Part shown: piece by piece, positions 35,129-39,745 of the stretch
Numbering within the stretch: the stretch's first letter is position 1
Layout of the letters: the number at the start of each line of letters is the position of its first letter
NCBI GenBank assembly: GCA_910577825.1
Contig: CAJTOK010000034.1
Location: 1 to 39,745, forward strand
DNA from: an uncultured Lachnospiraceae bacterium
GTDB lineage: Bacteria; Bacillota; Clostridia; Lachnospirales; Lachnospiraceae
Length of the DNA stretch: 39,745 nt
Reading direction: 5' to 3'
The notes under the pieces: model-generated
What the model was told of the DNA's origin: nothing
Seen by the model: the letters and a program-made list of their open reading frames with translations, nothing else
The model's database searches: none
Made by a program: the position numbers and the translations under genes

Positions 35129-35692
35129 ATGCCTGATAATCTTGCATACAAAGAAAAACCAAGGGAAGAACTGCTGGACGGAAAAATATATATGATGTCC
35201 AGCCCTTCCATAAACCACAACCGTGTAGCATCACATATTTTTAACGCTTTCTACAATTATTTAAAAGGCAAAACCTGTGAAGCTTTCAGTGACGGGGTGG
35301 ATGTACACCTTACTGAAAATGACTGTGTAATACCTGATATAATGATTATCTGCAATAATGATATTATCAAGCCAAATGGCATATATGGTGCGCCAGATTT
35401 AATTGTAGAAGTTATATCCCCAGGTACAGCTAAAAATGACCGTGGATACAAAAAAAACCTGTATGAGAAAACGGGTGTAAAAGAATACTGGATTGCTGAC
35501 CCTTTTTCCCGTTCCATTGAAACATACCTGCTTTCAGATGGCAAATATAATTTAGAAGATATATACGCTGTCTTTCCTGACGGTTTCGGAATAACGGACA
35601 AAGAAAGGGAAGAAAGTAAAAAAATAATACCTGTTTCTTTATATGATGGTTTTTCCATACCACTGAAAGAAATATTCTCAAACTTATTTTAA
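35129..35692 (+). CDS. Uma2-family putative nuclease
   Basis: A 187-residue protein with AGAAGGAG ribosome site. It has the PD-(D/E)XK-like core of the Uma2/DUF820 family: VIPDIMIICNND, PDLIVEVISPGTAKNDRGYKK and GVKEYWIADP, with the Asp, Glu and Lys positions intact. Such genes are common as multicopy families in cyanobacteria and some clostridia and have been linked to mobile elements; their role is not established. It is monocistronic with its own promoter. Confidence 0.88.
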   Translation: MPDNLAYKEKPREELLDGKIYMMSSPSINHNRVASHIFNAFYNYLKGKTCEAFSDGVDVHLTENDCVIPDIMIICNNDIIKPNGIYGAPDLIVEVISPGTAKNDRGYKKNLYEKTGVKEYWIADPFSRSIETYLLSDGKYNLEDIYAVFPDGFGITDKEREESKKIIPVSLYDGFSIPLKEIFSNLF

Positions 35693-35732
35693 AACATAAA
35701 TATAATAAAAAGAAGTTTGCTTATGCCATTAG

Positions 35733-35807
35733 TTTTAACCCTGATGGATTTAAAGCTGGTACCTTCAGGGTTAAAATAAGCCAGGCATTGCCGCAGCACA
35801 GCCTGGC
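35733..35807 (-). terminator. Two hairpins between the Uma2 and fructokinase genes
   Basis: TTTTAACCCTGA (35733-35744) pairs with TCAGGGTTAAAA (35765-35776) as a 12-bp perfect inverted repeat. GCCAGGC (35780-35786) pairs with GCCTGGC (35801-35807); on the minus strand this second stem runs into TTATTTTAA, so it probably ends the fructokinase operon. The first may stop plus-strand transcripts, though it lacks a clean T run. Confidence 0.6.
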
Positions 35808-35833
35808 AAAAAACATACATCACATAACTGCCA

Positions 35834-36796
35834 TTATACATCTGCAATTAATTTTTCTATTTCAGAAAGTGATGGCATTACGCGTAGTGCGCCTTTTTTA
35901 GTTGTAACCAGATATGCTGCACTATTGGCAAATATAAGCATTTCTTTTAAGTTATCTTCTGAAAGCCCGTCTAAACCATGTCCTAATATATAATGCAGCA
36001 CACAGCCGCAGAATGTATCACCTGCACCTGTTGTTTCAATAGTATTTTCCTGCTCTGGCGGCGCTGCCTCCACGATATTTCCATTATAATATGCACGGCT
36101 TCCCTGCCTGCCCATAGATACAAGAATTAAAGGAATATTATATCTTTCCTTAATCCATTCCACGCCTTCCGTGTAATCTTCCTTGCCTGTAAGCCATTGT
36201 ATTTCATTATCGGAAATTTTAAGAATGTTGCAATGCCCAAGCCCGTATAACACCTGCTCCTTAGCATCATCAAGTGTATTCCAGAGAGGCGGCCTTAAAT
36301 TTGGGTCAAATGAAATTATTGCACCTGCTTCTTCTGCTATGCCTATGGCTTTTTTAGTTGCCGCACGTACCCCTTCATGTGTCATGGAAAGTGTCCCAAA
36401 GTGGAAAACCCTTGAATTTTTTATAAGTTCTTCTGGTACTTCTTCCTCTGAAAGCATCATGTCCGCCCCTGGATTGCGGTAAAATGAGAAATCCCTGTCC
36501 CCGCCAGGATAAGTATGTACCATTGCAAGTGTTGTGTGTATCTGTTTATCTGTATACAAATAAGCAGCATCAATATTTACTTCGGTAATTGCTTCCTTTA
36601 ACTGCTTTCCAAAGAAATCATCACCAACCTTTCCAATAAATGCCGTTTTATGCCCAAGTTTTGAAAGCAAGGACAGCACATTGCATGGCGCACCGCCAGG
36701 GTTTGCCTCAAAAAGCGGGTTTCCCTGCCCGCTTTTTCCATTTTCAGTAAAATCTATTAAAAGTTCCCCTAATGCTGTAACATCATATTTATCCAT
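35834..36796 (-). CDS. scrK: Fructokinase, PfkB family
   Basis: A 320-residue ribokinase-type sugar kinase that phosphorylates fructose. It begins YDVTALGELLIDFTENG and has the PfkB signature regions GGAPCNV near residue 34 and TIETTGAGDTFCG near residue 250, where the Asp of GAGD is the catalytic base. It follows the GH32 gene by 36 bases on the same strand, so it should take up the fructose that enzyme releases. The context makes fructokinase much more likely than another PfkB kinase. Confidence 0.93.
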   Translation of the reverse strand: MDKYDVTALGELLIDFTENGKSGQGNPLFEANPGGAPCNVLSLLSKLGHKTAFIGKVGDDFFGKQLKEAITEVNIDAAYLYTDKQIHTTLAMVHTYPGGDRDFSFYRNPGADMMLSEEEVPEELIKNSRVFHFGTLSMTHEGVRAATKKAIGIAEEAGAIISFDPNLRPPLWNTLDDAKEQVLYGLGHCNILKISDNEIQWLTGKEDYTEGVEWIKERYNIPLILVSMGRQGSRAYYNGNIVEAAPPEQENTIETTGAGDTFCGCVLHYILGHGLDGLSEDNLKEMLIFANSAAYLVTTKKGALRVMPSLSEIEKLIADV

Positions 36797-36832
36797 TACA
36801 CTTATTCCCCTTCCATATCTGCCAGCAGGCTG

Positions 36833-38323
36833 TTAATTTGCCAGTAAATCATATTTTACAACATCCATTTCTACACTTCCATCAGTAAAAAACGAAATCC
36901 CGTCTGCTGACTGTTCTGTATACATTGTAACTGATAAAACCTGTTCACCGTCATTAACAAAAATTTCTGCACTGAAACGGTCAAGGATTATTCTTAGTTT
37001 CAGTTCCTTATCCCTTGTATCTGCAATACATCTCCTCTGGTGTATAATTGCCCTCCTTGAACCGGAAAATTTCCTGTCTACCTTTAATACAGATTCCCAT
37101 GGACGGAAACTTAAAGAAGTATGGTACTTGTCATTTTTAGCAAAACGTACAGCAAATTTCTGGTAAAGGTTCTGCCCGCTTGCAGGACGGATATTTAATT
37201 CCAGGTCAATTATCCTTCCATTTATGCCCTCTAATGTTGTTTCACCAGAAAATATTATATTTTTATGTACCACTTTATTACACCTTTTCTTCTCAAGCTC
37301 TTTTAATGGTTTCTGGTACAGCCTGCCATTTTTAATAAAAAGTTCCCGGGGCAGGCTCATCTGCCCAAACCATTTTTCATCTGCTGAACGCATATTGCAG
37401 GTGTCCCAGTTCTGCATCCAGCCAATCATAACACGCCGCCCGTCCGGCGTTAATATTGTCTGTGGTGCATAGAAGTCAATGCCATAATCAACTGTCTGGT
37501 TATATTCTTCCCTGAAAATTCCTTTTTCCTCATCAAACTCCCCTATAAGGCAGAGTGTACCATTGCCATTATGGTATTCAAGGCCTTTAGGCAGCATATC
37601 CTGGGGGCTTGTAACCAGTACCCATTTCCCATCAAGTTTAAAGAAATCGGGACATTCCCACATATTTCCAAAACGGCCGTTATTGGAAACCAGTATATTC
37701 TTAAATTTCCATTCAAAACCATCCGGGCTTGTATATAGCAAAATCTGCCCGCTCCCGCCTGTCTGCCTGTTTCCTATAACACAGCAGTATGTGCCATCCT
37801 CTTTCTGCCATATTTTAGGGTCCCTGAAATCAAACCTGCTTGCACCCTCTGGCAAATCTTTTTCTGAAATTACAGGGTTTTTTGCATACTTTTCATAATC
37901 AATGCCATCACCAGCCGCAATACACTGTGTCTGTATTTCACAATATGTACCATTTGCCTGGTGTTCCTTTAATACGCCTGTATACATTAAAAGTTGCCTT
38001 CCATCAGGAAGTACCACTGCACTTCCTGAAAAACATCCATCCCTGTCATATGCTTCGTCTGGAGCTAATGCAGCTGGAAGGTACTCCCAGCGTAAAAGGT
38101 CATCACTAACAGCGTGCCCCCAGTGCATTGGCCCCCATTTTGATTCATATGGGTGGTACTGGTAAAACATATGGTATTTTCCCTTATAATATGAAAAACC
38201 ATTTGGGTCATTTAACCAGCCTGTACGTACAGATAAATGGAAATCAGGACGCTCCTTTTTTTTAATAAATTTTTCAGACGCTTCTTCATACTTTCTTGCT
38301 TCACGTAATGTCTGGCTTGTCAT
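36833..38323 (-). CDS. GH32 beta-fructosidase / sucrose-6-phosphate hydrolase
   Basis: A 496-residue cytoplasmic enzyme (no signal peptide) that hydrolyses terminal fructose from sucrose, sucrose-6-phosphate or short fructo-oligosaccharides. Catalytic motifs: WLNDPNG with nucleophile Asp39, FRDPK (transition-state stabiliser) and MWECPD with the acid/base Glu. The C-terminal beta-sandwich begins near residue 355. Because the operon starts with an ABC binding protein and not a PTS gene, unphosphorylated sucrose or oligofructose is the likelier substrate. It lies 28 bases after the binding-protein stop. Confidence 0.94.
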   Translation of the reverse strand: MTSQTLREARKYEEASEKFIKKKERPDFHLSVRTGWLNDPNGFSYYKGKYHMFYQYHPYESKWGPMHWGHAVSDDLLRWEYLPAALAPDEAYDRDGCFSGSAVVLPDGRQLLMYTGVLKEHQANGTYCEIQTQCIAAGDGIDYEKYAKNPVISEKDLPEGASRFDFRDPKIWQKEDGTYCCVIGNRQTGGSGQILLYTSPDGFEWKFKNILVSNNGRFGNMWECPDFFKLDGKWVLVTSPQDMLPKGLEYHNGNGTLCLIGEFDEEKGIFREEYNQTVDYGIDFYAPQTILTPDGRRVMIGWMQNWDTCNMRSADEKWFGQMSLPRELFIKNGRLYQKPLKELEKKRCNKVVHKNIIFSGETTLEGINGRIIDLELNIRPASGQNLYQKFAVRFAKNDKYHTSLSFRPWESVLKVDRKFSGSRRAIIHQRRCIADTRDKELKLRIILDRFSAEIFVNDGEQVLSVTMYTEQSADGISFFTDGSVEMDVVKYDLLAN

Positions 38324-38351
38324 ATTTTATTCTCCTATATCCTATATAAAA

Positions 38352-39698
38352 TCACTCTGCACTGCCGCCGCCTGCATAGCGGTCATAAGCATCCTGGTAT
38401 ACCTTCAGAAGCTCTTCCATGCCACAGTTTTCTTTTAAAGATGAAATATAGCTTTCCCATTCTTCATCTGTTGGCCCGCCTTCTTTAATCCATAAACCTT
38501 CTTTTTCTGAAACTGTATTTTCAAAATCTGTCTTATACTGGTCTATTGTTTCAAGTTCATCTGATGTAAATACACAGTCTACAGGATATGTGACTGTACT
38601 GTCTACATATGGCATCCAGAAGTCATTTAAATCTGTAAGCCTTTCTATATCTATAATACTAAGCCATATTCCATTCTCATCTTTTTTTGTAAAGTAAGTG
38701 TCAATAGGCCCATACTGTAACTGCATTACAATTTCAGGGTCATACCACATATCATAAAATTTCAAAAGGTTTGCAGGGCTTTTGCATTCTTTGGTAATGC
38801 TTAAATTGCCACTGTTAGTACCGCCGCCTGTACGTACTGTTACATTATGTGTGCCATCAGGCCCGTCAAGGACTGGCAGGAATACATAATCTTTTGCATA
38901 ATCACCCATAAGCTCTTCGATATACCACCATGTAGAAACACCAACATATCCTTGTGAACATTTTGCTATAAGCTGTGTATCTGACTGGCTGAACATTTCC
39001 TGGTCTATAAGCCCTTCTGCAAACCAGTCATGGAAATAAGTAACTGCTTTGCGGTATTTATCTGTAGCACATACAAACTCTGTCTTTTTATCATCTGTAA
39101 GCACTAAATCATTAATAACATCATTAGGCCAGTTAGTAAAACCAAATCCTGCGTAGAAAATATTCTGTCCCCAGCACCACTGGTCAAAACCTGTACTCAT
39201 AGGGATTGTACTCCCTTTAGGGTTTTTATAATACTTTGCACTCATATCATTGTCCGCAAATGCTTTTAATGCTGTATGGAGTTCATCAAGTGTTTTTGGC
39301 ACAGCAAGCCCCAAATCATCAAGCCATGCTTTATTAATCATGCTGAACTGTGGTATTGTATAAATACTGTTATCTTCTTCTTTTCCAATACCAGCCGTAC
39401 CCATTTTCTCACCTGCCGGAAGCCCGTAAATGCAGCCGTCACTCATTGTAATAGCACTGCGTATGCCCGGGTTTTCCTCAAGGATTTTAGATAAATTCGG
39501 CATATACTCTGGTGTCAGGTCAATAAAAGTACCATCATCACCATATCTTGAAAGGTCATAGTTGCTAAACCCAACCCCCATAAAAGCATCTGGCAGCTGG
39601 TCCCCGCCAATACGGATATTTACCTGTTCAGCCAGCGAATCACTCATACAGTCCCATTTAATTTTAATACCTGCATCACTCTGGAGTTTATGTGACAT
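38352..39698 (-). pseudogene. ABC sugar-binding protein gene lacking its 5' end
   Basis: An open frame of 448 codons encoding a family 1 (LplA-like) solute-binding protein: GDQLPDAFMGVGF, YGLPAGEK, MINKAWLDDLGLAVPKTLDELHTALKAF and TYFTKKDENG are recognisable. It starts at SHKLQSDAGIKIKWDCMS, so the lipoprotein signal and roughly the first 80-100 residues expected for this family are missing. Immediately upstream is a hairpin that looks like the end of an insertion sequence. The ATG at 39698 sits inside that junction, with GGGGGAGG directly against it. The gene heads the GH32-fructokinase operon and probably bound sucrose or oligofructose before disruption. Confidence 0.78.
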
Positions 39699-39701
39699 CC
39701 T

Positions 39702-39745
39702 CCCCCACCTAAAGAGGTGAGGGCTTCCTTTAGCATAAAGCTAAC
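39702..39745 (-). mobile_element. Probable end of an IS200/IS605-type element
   Basis: On the minus strand CCCTCACCT-CTTT-AGGTGGGGG is a 9-bp hairpin with a 4-base loop, next to a GGAAGCC block. Such small subterminal hairpins are typical of IS200/IS605 ends, which lack inverted repeats and cut next to a hairpin. The binding-protein reading frame is truncated exactly here. Only the last bases of the element are inside the window, so family assignment is tentative. Confidence 0.5.

Noticed and set aside
1..39745. CRISPR array, prophage or conjugative module
   Set aside because: No regularly spaced repeats, cas genes, phage structural genes or relaxase seen on either strand.

Overview
The window looks like a chromosomal segment of an AT-rich gut Firmicute, most likely a member of the Lachnospiraceae. 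The grounds are the fused SecDF and fused FeoA-FeoB proteins, a TIGR04086-type membrane protein, a T-box-controlled metG, a yajC-tgt pair, strong AGGAGG ribosome binding sites and a tRNA gene without encoded CCA. I would not name a genus. Most of the sequence is ordinary core chromosome, with several accessory cassettes between housekeeping genes.

Left third (1-12.8 kb). A membrane-anchored cyclophilin, a tRNA-Leu with the unusual anticodon AAG, and an SsuABC/NMT1-type importer operon (binding protein, ATPase, permease; minus strand) divergent from a LacI-family regulator; two palindromes, TGATAACGTTATCA and a 12-bp core copy, lie between them. A 418-residue coiled-coil protein of unknown function follows, then metG with a complete T-box leader (Met specifier, T-box, terminator, consensus promoter). 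Upstream of it lies a more GC-rich two-gene unit: a hybrid sensor kinase with two receiver domains and an overlapping solute-binding lipoprotein gene broken by one in-frame TAA.

Middle (12.9-25.9 kb). A WYL-domain regulator precedes a ClbS/DfsB-type gene, and an almost identical ~38-bp operator/promoter copy lies in front of each. Next is a secreted helveticin J-like protein followed by a BspA-type leucine-rich-repeat protein, behind a consensus promoter whose start site sits in a perfect 26-bp palindrome. After ~0.9 kb of AT-rich non-coding DNA come prmA, feoAB and secDF, then an accessory patch: a 5'-truncated IS66 transposase, a 31-residue holin-like (type I) toxin gene and a ~145-nt multibranched inverted repeat that may be a structured RNA or a small palindromic element.

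Right third (25.9-39.7 kb). Polysaccharide deacetylase, TIGR04086 protein, PHP phosphoesterase, glycogen phosphorylase divergent from an AraC regulator with a frameshift in an A8 tract, yajC-tgt, a DUF1700-type protein, class II fructose-bisphosphate aldolase, a Uma2-type nuclease, and a sucrose/fructan operon (solute-binding protein, GH32 hydrolase, fructokinase). The binding-protein gene lacks its 5' end; the window edge carries a hairpin resembling an IS200/IS605 terminus, which suggests insertion into this operon.

Carbon metabolism is the main linking theme on the right: GH32 and fructokinase feed fructose phosphates towards the aldolase, and glycogen phosphorylase handles stored glucan.
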